Shown: in pieces, positions 9,900-20,181 of the stretch | Layout of the letters: each line of letters starts with the position of its first letter | How positions within the stretch are numbered: the stretch's first letter is position 1 | DNA from: Protostelium mycophagum | Lineage: Eukaryota > Evosea > Variosea > Protosteliida > Protosteliaceae | Length of the DNA: 33,242 nucleotides | NCBI GenBank assembly: GCA_002081555.1 | Contig: MZNV01002518.1 | Span: 1-33,242 of the forward strand | Direction: 5' to 3' | The notes under the pieces: generated by a model | What the model was told of the DNA's origin: nothing | What the model saw: only the letters and a program-made list of their open reading frames with translations | Databases searched by the model: none | Position numbers and translations under genes: made by a program

Positions 9900-11165
9900 A
9901 TGAGAACCGATATCACCCTCATCCTTCTCTCCTTCCCGTTTCTCGTGTTCGCACAGAACTGCGTCACGGTAGGTCTGTTGAGGAGATCATTTTTAAGAAT
10001 CGCAGAACTCGACACAAGCGGCTTGCAGCAGCTATGTCTACCCAGTAGACATGGCTCGTGCTGACATCACATCTCTCTGCACTGCGATGAACTTTATGCC
10101 GGGTTGCGCTGTTGATCGTGCCTGCAACACCACCAGAAGTGACATTGCAGACTCTCCATTTTGTGAGGAGTTTGCCATCGTCAGAGAGGTCTGCGCCTTT
10201 GACACAGGAATGTCTATGATGAAAGGTTGCATGAACTATAACTCTATGTGTGCCTCCGGAACTGCCGTAAAGCAGTGCTCGACGAACGTCTTGCCGATCC
10301 CAAGCACAATGGTGAGCGAGATGGTCAAAAATGTAATGATGACGACATCAATAGATCGCCAAGAATTTGACCCTCGGTATCTGTAATGAGATGACGATGG
10401 ATGGGTGCGAAAAATGCTCGGCCACAGCTTCTCCTCCTTGTGATTGGCTCTCCGTCTACTCTAACCTCTGTATCCAAATGCCAGGTGACGACATCATCAT
10501 CTCGAGGCTCCGCCTCTTATACGCACAGACATGACCCAATGTGGTGCCTGGCAAACCATGTGCAAGTCCATCCCAGATTGGCCCTTCTGCAAAGCTGCCA
10601 GCTCTGACTCTAACGCACCCGTCCAAATGCTCATGTACTTTCACACCGGCTTTAGCGACTACATCCTCTTCAAGGTACAGATTTTATTTTTATAGAAGCG
10701 ACAAAAATTTATTTCCGCCAAAAGGGATGGGTTCCTCGCAACAGCTGGCAGTACGCCCTCTCTTTCATCGCCGTCTTCATCATCTCCATCCTCTATGAGC
10801 TCATGAAGGTCGGAAGAGGCCTCTTAGAGAAGCGATGGGCATTTCAATACACTCAACCCAAGATGAGCAACCACTGCGAGAGTGACATGACTGCTGTTGA
10901 TTCATGCGAAAAGTGAGTTCCAAGTAGAAGCAATGCCAGAATTAACCTCTTTAGACCTCCAGTTGTGGCGCCCTTCCGACCAATGGTAGACTTCCCCAGG
11001 TGCTGCCTTCACGGTTTAGAGGTTGCATGGAGTCTCTTCGTCATGTTGATCGCGATGACGTACAATGTGGGACTCTTTGTGGCCATCATCTTGGGAGCTA
11101 TGGTGGGCATGTGCCTTGTAGGAAGATACGCACCCTACAACCCAAACAGCTCCTGCTGCCACTGA
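9900..11165 (+). CDS. Ctr-family copper transporter with large Cys-rich ectodomain, 349 aa, six exons
   Basis: Ctr proteins form trimeric channels that pass Cu(I). Exons: 9900-9968, 10006-10311, 10355-10484, 10529-10674, 10725-10912, 10955-11165; 1050 nt, in frame. A signal peptide (MRTDITLILLSFPFLVFA) precedes about 210 luminal/extracellular residues with more than 20 Cys in CxxxC-like spacing. The Ctr core then begins with MLMYFHTG, the conserved Met/His entry motif. TM1 is about WQYALSFIAVFIISILYELM; after a cytoplasmic loop come TM2 with the MxxxM selectivity motif (MLIAM) and TM3 with the GxxxG packing motif (GAMVG). The protein ends CCH, a Cys/His tail typical of the family. The long ectodomain recalls the endosomal p80/Ctr-like proteins of amoebae, rather than plasma-membrane Ctr1 with a short Met-rich tail; location is therefore uncertain. 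An in-frame upstream ATG at 9870 is less likely because it would bury the signal peptide. Confidence 0.93.
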
Positions 11166-11498
11166 CTGAAAAAACATAAACACATGTAATTTTCTGTAAT
11201 TCCTCGGCATTGATGACAACCAACATCGATCATTACTGATGCATTTTTTGGTTGATGTTCCTCGGTCATCTTTCATATGTTGTTCAATTTGCTTGATATC
11301 TGTCAGATCAATGGATATGATCTGATTTTGATCATGGAAACGCAGCTCCTTGATGTCCCCATTCCAAATCGTCACGCATCTGCCACAAAAATCCATCCAA
11401 GACAGTTATAAAGCACTACAAAACAGGTGTAAAGCAGCCAGTTTTTCTTTTGCTGTGATGTCCTTCCATCAGCACAACTATTTATTCTATGTACATGT
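11166..11498. other. Intergenic between convergent 3' ends
   Basis: About 330 bp between the stop of the copper transporter (+) and the stop of the unrecognised minus-strand gene. A minus-strand AATAAA at 11486-11481 lies 13 nt beyond the latter's stop. A 126-codon antisense frame at 11016-11396 overlaps the transporter exon and is treated as a shadow. Confidence 0.55.
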
Positions 11499-13298
11499 TT
11501 ATTCGAATCTCGCGTGTTTGAGTGGTGGCTCTGTCGCCTCTCCCTCTGCAAACATTCCCGCCAATTCTTTCCATCTGAAAATAGGATCAGGTGCTTTACC
11601 CATCTCCCCCGAGTGTCTCAGTGGTGGATCTAATAAACTGTCACAAAGATACATTCGATCATGTTTTGTGCATCTTTTTGTTGGGAGAATCCAAAACATA
11701 TTTAACATGCGGCTTCATGATGAGAGATAGGTCACCGTATTCAGTATCTTTGATGGACACAGTGTACACCAGATAAGGGCTCGTGTTCGTCCTCCTCTTA
11801 CACCTGCTCTTATCAATCTAGGCTATTTACTCCACGATCGTCCCATCATAACGGATCTACACCGCGACACGATCGATCTGCCCAACAAAAATAAAATCAA
11901 CGTGTACGTAAGAGAATGCCATCTACAACTCGCCCACCTGACATTCTCCAGAGGAGCGGAGGGGTAAGTCCTCAATATGACGATATATCCGATGTGAATG
12001 GGCTGAAGCAGATGGAATCCACATTCTGACAAGAACCAATCGAGACCAACATATTCGGGACTTCCTTCTGGTTCTAAAGACATTGAGATATGTTCTATTT
12101 ATGACGGCCAAGTGACTCTGTCGCAGTGTTTATATTTATCTGCAGCGTAGTACAACTACATCTACAACACAGATTTTCGTTTTGTTGATTTTGAGATTCT
12201 TATTAATGCAGCTGTACGGTTATAATCGTGTGACTTTGCGTTAAAATGGTTGCGAAAAGCTTCGGTAACTACCCCAAAACTTTACGGTAAGAATCTCATG
12301 ACAGTATGACATGGACTCACTCTTTTCATAAGATATAGATATGCTGCAGCACGTTGTGAATGCCCATTTGACTTGTAGTTGTAGTTCGCCGTGATGCATA
12401 ATGTAGTCAGTCTGTGGATTTTTGGACGGGGACACTTTGAGTATCTTGGCCAGTTGTAGAAGCTGTCTGCCTTCGTCTGAAGGGAATTTTCTGGGAACAT
12501 TATCGTTCTGAGAACCTGTTGAGGAAATTTCTCCCAATTTCTTTGTCATCTGTAGTCGGTCAATCACTTAGAATAATAAATTAAAATGATCTCATATTTT
12601 ATTTGATATTTCGGAAATCTACCTTTTTTATGCGTTCAGCAATCAGGTCCTCTCGCACTAGAGTTATTGGCGGGAAACAGTCATAGTCCGTCGGGGGATC
12701 TACATCGTTGTAAAAATGGGATGACATATGTCTCCACCACGATGTCATGAAGGACCTTCTGTGCGGGGCGAGCCTTTCTACCTGCAAATATTCAGCTCTG
12801 CAACCCACAATAAGATTCTCATAAAACAAGATTGTATTATGTTTCAGATGCACAGAGCCTTCAAGTCTCATTATTAGGCAATTATTTTGTTGCGGCCTAA
12901 CATGGTTTTTATTCACTTTTTATTGACTGGAAATTCAGTGTTAACATCCCCTTGTACAGTGGGTGAACCTCTTTTCAACATGAAAAAATGTGCCACAACT
13001 CGTGCAACCAATTGTAGGCAGAAGATTCGCAGAAAAGAACCATCATGTGCAAAAACCTATTGTGTATGTCGCAGTCTTGACTTACACGAATAATCAAATT
13101 TACCACTTGTGTATTTGATTTTTGAACTTTGAAAAAAATTGTAACATAAAATCACAAAAAACTTACCGCGCAATTGACCAATATGACTGGGTCTAAGAAC
13201 AAAGGGAACTCATGACTCGGCCATTCTAAACCGTAGAAACGGTTGATCTCTGGCGTAATGTCTTCCCCTTGGGCCCAATCTATAGATCTAGATGACAT
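11499..13298 (-). CDS. Unrecognised multi-exon protein, 3' exons unresolved
   Basis: Start ATG at 13298. Well-supported exons (minus): 13298-13167 (44 codons), 12781-12623, 12549-12321, 12073 onward. The first three close in frame and read through Trp/Pro/Tyr-rich sequence such as SWWRHMSSHFYNDVDPP and HHGELQLQVKWAFTTC; the fourth contains EYVGLDWFLSECGFHLL. Further coding is visible around 11800-11690 (SPYLVYTVSIKDTEYGDLS) and at 11650-11499, ending PLKHARFE with AATAAA just past the stop. I could not join these last pieces confidently. Intron 1 is 385 nt and intron 3 is 247 nt, both long for this genome. I do not recognise the family. A same-region plus-strand frame at about 11820-11960 also looks protein-like, so strand there is not certain. 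Confidence 0.5.
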
Positions 13299-13555
13299 TT
13301 TGCTCAGATCTATCATACAGACCTGTTTTTGTCATTCGAGATTTATTATTATTTTATTTTTAGATATGTATCATTTTGAGGTTATTGTTGTCTATTCTTC
13401 ACTACCTTTGTGCTACAATTTGTCCTCATGAACATAGACATCAAAAAGAATGGTTGTGACATTCTGATGATGTGTATCGTGCTTTGTGTTTCTGAATGAT
13501 CAGAAATGATTATTTTCAGATCCTTGACCCCAACTGCCAATTTTTAAATTTCAAA

Positions 13556-14023
13556 TCATTGTCTTGAGAAGTACGTGATTATATTGCCATCAGATAAAAC
13601 AATGATTTCATGGTTAAGATGCCCGTACATAGTCTTCTGATGCTCAAAGACAAGAGCGATCTGTAATGTATGTTCCTCATTTCAACGCTGCTACGGAGTT
13701 CATCTTCTGGCAGATACCGACTGTAATCGATCGAGAGGATGGAAGGCATCAGACAAGATAATCTGCAAAGACAAGGGAAGACCATTGCGAAAAGTCTGCT
13801 TTCATTATTTCTTCGATTAAAAAGACACTCACAATCGAAAGGTGTGCTCTGGCATTGTTGGTGGTAAAGACTCTTTTGATAGTTTTGTTGCCGCACAATA
13901 TAGAGGGTACCAGAGGGTATTGAGCCGAAACATGAACCTCCATTTTCTGCACACTCTTTCCATGACCAAGAGGTCCCACCATCTGGTGTTTCTGCCGACT
14001 TCCAGCAAAATATCATCGTTCAT
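13556..14023 (-). CDS. Possible F-box-like small protein, frame unresolved
   Basis: From the ATG at 14023 the reading begins MNDDILLEVGRN and continues DLLVMERVCRKWR, which fits the F-box pattern of an L-rich helix followed by VCRxW; F-box proteins are substrate adaptors of SCF ubiquitin ligases. A different frame, starting near 13982, reads IKRVFTTNNARAHLSI, then after an intron (13831 downward, ending TTTGCAG) IILSDAFHPLDRLQ, and after a second intron a convincing tail EHQKTMYGHLNHEIIVLSDGNIITYF ending at 13556. The two frames may be joined by an intron with a weak donor inside the first exon, or one is a shadow. The locus is probably genic; the product is uncertain. Confidence 0.35.
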
Positions 14024-14297
14024 CTTCTTCGCTTTCGAATTGAAGGAGTGTTGTGCGTCATGTGTCGAGGTGTTTTTGTGATGACAAATTGGTTTGACAG
14101 ACACGCACAACTATTTTGGATCAGTTTTGTTGATGAAAAACCAAGCTTCTTTTCTCTCACTCAGTATAACAACACATGAGGCTGCTGTTCAGGAACCGCA
14201 ACGTGTTACTTCTTCCTCCTTTCAGCCTACAATTGGCGCGATTTTCACACGGCCGCCAAGATTTAAATTAAAAATCCCGCCAATTCATTCGGAGATC

Positions 14298-15828
14298 ATG
14301 GAGGGGAAAGTGGATTACTATGAGTTCTTGAGTGTCAAAAGAGATGCAACTGATTCAGAGATAAAGAAGGCGTATTACAAACTCGCTCTGCAACTTCATC
14401 CTGATAAGAATCCTGGAGATCAGGTAATTTCCTCCTCTATGGCGAGTAACTGAAGATTTCGCCAGGAAGCCAAGATCAAATTCCAACTTCTGTCGAGAAT
14501 ATATAGCGTCCTGTCAGATGCCACAAAGAGAGCCAATTACAATCTTTATGGAGAGGACGACGAAGATGAAGACGATGATGTGAGGAATCAATCTCATAAA
14601 GACACTGATTCATCGTCAGGGCGAAGTTGTGGATGATGGAGTGGAAGAAGAATTCAATTGGCCCTCATATGAGGAGATGGCTAAAGTGTTTAATTCGATG
14701 GCTGTGGAACTGTCGCGCGCTAGTTTCAGCGACGCTCAACAAGAAATCAATCACAGAAGCACCATCAGTCCATACACCGATTGGACAGAGGAGATCATAC
14801 AATCCGAGGTGTGCATTGTCAAATCATCTAAAACTTCTTACATTTGATAAAATACTAACAAAAAACAGCTAAAGAGAGCAGAGCAAGGGCAGATCGCCTG
14901 CTTGGATTACAGTGGCAAAAAGATGCAAAAATTACCCGCTGAAATTGGACAGCTGACATTCTTGAGAAGGTTGACTCTGAACAGAAGCAATATGACGTCT
15001 ATACCGGACACATTATGCAACTGTGTACAACTTCAATTCTTAGACTTGGGAGGTAACCGCCTGAAGAAACTTCCCAAGAATATAGGTAGGTCGATCAGAC
15101 ATCATATTGAGATATCACGAATCAATATGTACAGGGGATCTGGTAGAATTGCAAGAATTGATCTTGGAACATAATGAGTTGGCTGCATTGCCACAAAGCA
15201 TCGGCAATTTGGTTAACCTGCGAAAATTAAATTTATTTGCCAACAAGTTGAAGAAACTGCCCCTAGAGATCGCATCTCTTCCAAAATTGAAGGAGGTGAG
15301 GTCATCATGTGACGCCACTTGATACATGACTAAACACTGCAGCTGGATGTGGAGTGCAATTTTTTGACAGAACTACCTGAGGGATTGGAGAATATCGTCA
15401 ATTTGAAATTGAAGGCAGATCCAGGACTTACCAAGAGCGTGAACTCACACAGATCTAAATCATCTAAAAACGGTGAGAACATCCCATTTCAGATCAAGAT
15501 GACTCATGCTCAGGTCCATTTAATGATGATTTCCTCGCACAGATGTTGAACAAATATGGAGGTGAAAAGAAGGATAGAAAGAGAAAGAAGGAGGTGTGTT
15601 TGATTCTTCATCATTTATCATCATTTGGTTCATGAAAAACAAGATGAGCCAGACAAATCTCAGCGTCCACAGCCCTCACAAGACAATGTGCTATTTTATA
15701 ACGAGCAATAGGAAGTGGTCGTGTCGAGTGAAGAAGAGGACATCGAAAGACCCAAAAGGACAAAGAAGAACACGCCAAAAATACTCAAGAAGAAGGAGGT
15801 TAAGACACCAAAGGGAAAGAAAAAGTGA
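14298..15828 (+). CDS. J-domain / leucine-rich repeat fusion protein, about 377 aa
   Basis: Exons: 14298-14423, 14466-14579, 14620-14808, 14869-15085, 15135-15295, 15343-15472, 15514-15593, 15712-15828; 1134 nt, in frame. Residues about 6-75 are a J domain with the Hsp70-activating HPD tripeptide (LHPDKNPGD) and the helix [20 protein letters not shown]9-like acidic stretch ([10 protein letters not shown]) and helical segment follow to about 143. From about 145 there are four to five leucine-rich repeats of the LxxLPxxIGxLxxLxxLxL type. The end is a Lys/Arg-rich tail ([19 protein letters not shown]) that could be a nuclear signal. The J and LRR parts are joined through a phase-0 intron (14809-14868), with no stop, promoter or start between them. 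An extra 13-codon exon (15649-15687) is possible but would leave a 24-nt intron after it. The role is probably an Hsp70 co-chaperone; the LRR partner is unknown. Confidence 0.85.
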
Positions 15829-15841
15829 CGTCACCTTTTTG

Positions 15842-15848
15842 TATAAAA
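15842..15848 (+). promoter_or_regulatory. TATAAAA element downstream of the J/LRR gene
   Basis: TATAAAA lies 14 nt past the J/LRR stop and about 75 nt before the possible small gene at 15923. It may be that gene's TATA box; no other support. Confidence 0.25.
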
Positions 15849-15922
15849 ACATTACGAGGACAACGTGTCGATTCACTTTACTCTCCATTGCAGCACCAAT
15901 CACATGGATAATGCAGAAGGTC

Positions 15923-16391
15923 ATGCATGATCTAAGGATAAGGGAACTACTGTGTCACTGTTTACTTACCGCTGGTCGCGGTAACTCTCGTGGAATTAAC
16001 GCAAGGCGGGTATGATCCAAGTCAAAATCGTTGCGAAGACTGGCTCGGCGTCAAAGATGGTCGGCTGGCCCGAGTTTCACAGTGCGCTGACGAGACAATA
16101 ATATTATTTAATAGGAGCAAAAACATGTTTCTGAAGACGTCCTACCGTGCTCTTTCACTCCATAAAGCGAATCCATCGGGTGAAGGTGGTGTTTTTTGTT
16201 TGTTTAAAAAAGGCTCCTTTGATTAATAAATCCGCCAGAAACCAAGGCTTCGTCCGAAATCTTTTCTTTTTCTCAGGACTAACCCATTGGAAGATCTAAC
16301 CTTAACTACCGCAGCCAACACGGGTGCTTACCGTGTAGAGTTTGAAATTCAGGTTGCACAGCTGGAAGACCACCCGATTTCTGTCAAATGA
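15923..16391 (+). CDS. Possible small protein with beta-trefoil-like segment
   Basis: From about 15950 to 16220 a plus-strand frame reads NRCEDWLGVKDGRLARVSQC and NMFLKTSYRALSLHK, which resembles one or two strands of a beta-trefoil (fascin/ricin-B) repeat. After an intron, coding resumes DLTLTTAANTGAYRVEFEIQVAQLEDHPISVK, with a stop at 16389-16391. A start at 15923 (MHDLRIRELLCHC) connects only if a 25-nt intron (15981-16005) is removed. The downstream join (donor near 16192, acceptor near 16301) keeps frame. The coding look is moderate; start and family are uncertain. Confidence 0.3.
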
Positions 16392-16446
16392 TCAGTCAAA
16401 CTGCGAAGGTTGTCACTTTCTCTTTTTTGAGGCCGAAGCAGTCATC

Positions 16447-17819
16447 ATGAAGTTCAAGTTTATGGTGAGCACTTTATTGTTCTATTACGATTTATTGCTT
16501 ACAGTTACAGTGTTTTGTCTGGGCTTCTATCATTATGATGTGTCTGCCATTCTTCTTGAGAACTCCAGAAGATCCTACTCCACCCACGATGTGTGCACCT
16601 GTGTCAGACATAAGCAAACGTGATGATTTGACGAGATATGAAGAAGTGGAGTATGAAGTTGATGGCTACACCCGCTTCCAGATCACTGATCAGACACCGG
16701 AGGCGACTTCCTTACCAAAATTGACATACCTCCTGCTCGTTCAAGATGAAAGATCATATGGAAAGGAGACAAAGACACAAAGACGATCATTTAATCACTA
16801 CTTGGACATGATTCTCGGTCAAGAATACTCCAAACCTGCAACATCCCTCGGGGTCCTCGTCTCTAATCACACTGAGTTTCTTGTCATAAAAAAAGTAGGA
16901 CCACTCTCTGATTCAATGAATTGACGCCGTCCAACAGACATTGCAAAGCAGGATGTCAGAGTTACAGTTCAGAAGGGTTACGGTTTTGTATCTTCCTACC
17001 GAGTCCATGGGTATCCAACTGAATAGAGAGGAGAGGCACAAACCAACACTACAGAGACAGAGAAGAAGTCTCATTGCCAGACTTCGAAACTTCTTGATGT
17101 CCACCGTCACAAATGACGAGTTTGGAGTTCTCTGGGTCGACGCAGATATATTCAAGATCGATCCAGGATTGGTTCAGAAGATGGTCGATAATGGAAACGA
17201 CAAGCCGATTTCCACTGCCTCATGCCGAATCGGCAAAAACCAAGATTACGACTTGTGAGCTCTTCTTCATTTTATGTAATACAGCAGCGCACAGGTTTTG
17301 CCTCTGTGGCTCTTCCGATGTTAGATTTTACTTTTTCATCAAGAGATTTATCGTCATAGGAATGCATGGAAAGGAAACAGAACACGACCAAATGAGGAAC
17401 AACTAGAATCTCTTAACAACGGGGGATTTTATGAGCCCAGAGATGTGAAAGGGGAAATGTTACATCTGAAGCACATGAGAGATCAGTCAGAATTCATGGA
17501 GTTAGATTCTGTCGGTGGGACGATATTATTTATGAGGTCTTTCGTCGTGAAGCAAGGTAATTTTATTCAAATAAATTCAAATAAAACACAAGAAAAAATA
17601 AATATTAAATTTTGTCAGGTGTTATATTTCCACCATTGTATATTGTTGGTACAGACTGGAGTAGAAGACAGGGATATGATGGTATAGAGACAGAAGGGAT
17701 CTGCTACATAGCCAACTCGATAGGTATTGTCTATACACGCGTTCGTGTGCTGACGACACTCAGGGTACAAATGCTGGGCTCTTCCAAATTCTTTTGTAGA
17801 ACATGCAGCGAAGAAGTGA
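16447..17819 (+). CDS. Anp1/Mnn9-family Golgi mannosyltransferase, 360 aa, six exons
   Basis: The fungal Mnn9/Anp1/Van1 family extends alpha-1,6-mannose chains on N-glycans in the early Golgi, using GDP-mannose. Exons: 16447-16464, 16505-16894, 16938-17254, 17360-17556, 17619-17723, 17764-17819; 1083 nt, exactly 361 codons. A six-residue cytoplasmic tail (MKFKFM) is followed by a signal-anchor helix of about 17 residues, giving type II topology. A stem follows, then the GT62-like catalytic region: RARLRNF-type helix, the DxD motif in LWVDADIF, YDLNAW, a linker rich in GFYEPRDVKGEM, TILFMRS, FPPLYIVGTDW and GYDGIETEGICYIA, ending GYKCWALPNSFVEHAAKK. All are hallmark blocks of the family. The second intron border could use either of two AG sites six bases apart (two-residue difference). 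An AATAAA lies at 17865-17870. Confidence 0.93.
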
Positions 17820-18283
17820 TGAAAACGCTGAATTGTCTATATTTTTTTATTTCTTGAAATGAGAAATAAAGTATCAGGTGGCCATTTTATTTTATTCAGT
17901 TTTTATTTTCGGTCAAGAAGCCTCGTTTTCTCTGATTCTGTTCTGAAGTGCATGTGTACAACTCTTTGACAGACGCAATCCAAATTGATGCCAACATCAC
18001 CACTACACACGTCGACACTCTCACTTTCTTTAGTTCAGCGTCAATCTCTGATATTTCTCAGGGACTGTGGAAGGGTTTAGGTCTGCAACAAGAACACTAG
18101 TGCTCTGACAGCCTGCTGTTATGGTCTCAACCAGCACATTACACAGCCAGAATTGTGTTTTGGCATACTGTGGCAGGCTACAGCTGCTGTGTAGGCTAAC
18201 ACATACAGCACACTGCAGCTGCCAGATACAGACTTCAAATCTAAAGATGAATACACTCAAAAAGGGATAATATCTCTTATAAT
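17820..18283. other. Intergenic between convergent genes, with AATAAA at 17865
   Basis: About 460 bp. It holds the mannosyltransferase polyadenylation signal (17865-17870). A minus-strand frame from 18293 to 18030, overlapping the end of the next gene, reads partly protein-like (STSVLVADLNPSTVPEKYQ) but has no start or splice support. The segment 18165-18225 contains several CAGCTG-type short palindromes. Confidence 0.5.
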
Positions 18284-20032
18284 CTATTTCCATTGAGTAG
18301 CATTAATAAGAGCTAAATAATCCTTAGGTTTCATATCCATCAGATCTAGGGCTAACTGATTGGCACTATGGGTCAATGTAACACCAGAATCCTGGATCAT
18401 CCTCCCAATCTGATACCAGTCATGCACCGCCTCATATTTCAAGGCTGAAGTAGCATTAATAAGAGCTAAATAATCCTTAGGTTTCATATCCATCAGATCT
18501 AGGGCTAACTGATTGGCACTCTGGGTCAATGTAACACCAGAATCCTGGATCATCCTCCCAATCTGATACCAGTCATGCACCGCCTCATATTTCAAGGCTG
18601 ACTCTATAGGTCTATGCTCCATGCCCCACTCTTTAGGGACTGATCTGGGCACATTTAGTATAGGCCAGATCTATTCATCAAGACAGACTTGACTTGCCTT
18701 CCAGAAAGATCTGCTTGGTCAATATCAATCACTCTCCAATACATTCCATAGAAGATGATGTTGGGCCAACGGAGGTCGCGATGTACGCGATTGCGTTGAT
18801 GGAAATATGTGATGAAATGTGCAATCTGCTTAATAGCCTCATATAGTTCCAGTCCTGTGGAAGGCCGACGACATGTTCCAGCAGACATCTCTATTTTGAG
18901 GTATTTAGCGAATGGAGGATTCTTCATAGATTGTAACGAAGACATTGTAAGTGGTGTATACGGACCATTTAGACTGTCTGCACCATAGAAGTTCTTGATT
19001 CTGAATAGAATTATTAGTGAATCATCTTATCATATTTGTACTCACATGTTGCCCTCATAATTGTAGACAGCTTTGTATATCAGCATTATATCTCTCCATC
19101 TGTTCTTTGAATATGGACCAGTCCTTTTAGTTACACAGTCTTTATGGTAGTGTATTACAGCTCCATCTGGACGCACATCCACAGTACCAATCTTCCTAAT
19201 TGTAGTTGGTAGATCCACTAAAATATGTCAGTTTATTATAGTCAAGCAGTTTACAATATTTCAAAGTCCTTACTTGTCTTAATTGTACAGAACCATCTGA
19301 TAATGTTGATGAAACAGAGCAACACCTGCTGACGGTGGGTTACTTGTTGGACATCGTAGACCTATTAGAATCAATATGCATTGTCATATGCAGAACTTGA
19401 CCTGTGTAATTGAAGAGATTCTAGTGTTAGAAGTCTGATTACCAAGGAAATGGAAAGATATACTTGATCCTCCAGTTGCGTAACATAATATCTCTTTGAT
19501 GCATCCATACTGGTACCTATCCCACCCTACCAACATCATGTCATATTTGATTGTATCCCCAACCTGTGTTTTTTTTCTTCAAGTCTGATACTGCATCTTG
19601 TAAAACTAGTTTCTTATCCTCAGCTACAAGTAGCAGTACCCCATTGAGATATACTAACAGATCTCTTTTCATGTTTTGTTGGGTGATTGAAGAATCGTCA
19701 ACATTTCGGTCCACCAACATGGGGTGTATCACCGTTTGTCTTGACAGCTCCATCACAAACAATGGCAAGAATCGGTCCCAGTACCCACTGTACAGTAGTT
19801 CTGAACCGCCAATGGGTGGTGAATATGATAAAGCAGTGGCCACATACCCTGTCCAGGCATCATAGTCCCCCTCCTCAAAAAAGTCTGGGTAGTCCCTGGG
19901 AAGTGGTTGAGGGCCACAAAACTTGAGTAGAATAGGTGTAGTGATCCAATGATTGTTCTGGGAATCTGGTAGATTGGGAAATCCACAGAATATACTCTGA
20001 AGATGAGCCAAGGTGTTTGTTCTACCTGCCAT
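18284..20032 (-). pseudogene. Kinase-like gene of Crinkler-associated type, frameshifted, 527 codons if repaired
   Basis: Segments (minus): 20032-19402, 19361-19274, 19217-19046, 19000-18694, 18670-18284. The C-terminal half has a kinase catalytic loop, VHRDLRWPNIIF, and a metal-binding-like IDIDQAD in place of DFG. Upstream are DVRPDGAVIHYHKD and SYSKNRWRDI-like blocks. This HRDLxxxNI kinase layout is common at the C-termini of Crinkler-related effector proteins in oomycetes, fungi and protists; assignment is by pattern only. Exon 1 loses frame at an A8 run (19576-19569): one base fewer restores the downstream reading through VGDTIKYDMMLVGWDRY. The last two segments join in frame only if a 23-nt intron (18693-18671) is real. 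A 153-bp internal duplication adds 51 residues near the C-terminus. It may be a decaying gene, an assembly error, or a programmed frameshift. Confidence 0.6.
18296..18601 (-). repeat. 153-bp in-frame tandem duplication in the kinase-like gene
   Basis: Copies 18296-18448 and 18449-18601 differ at one base (18368 A against 18521 C; His/Gln). Each encodes 51 residues from SALKYEAVHDWYQIG to YLALINAT. 152 of 153 bases match, so the duplication is recent. Confidence 0.97.
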
Positions 20033-20181
20033 CAGTCAGGGAGATATCATGATGAGGGATCACCAGTGAGAGTGTTCTGAGCAGAGACTTGACCTATAGA
20101 ATTATCAGAATATGCGCACTTGCAGTCAGGTCAACTCCTCTTAGCCTCTAAGACACTCCAAGAGAACAAAAAACAGAATAC

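Noticed and set aside
11016-11396. 126-codon minus-strand frame
   Set aside because: Overlaps the last copper-transporter exon in antisense and has no continuation by splicing.
13440-13500. C/D-box snoRNA-like TGATGA and CTGA elements
   Set aside because: No terminal stem and no second box pair; such short motifs are expected by chance in AT-rich spacer.
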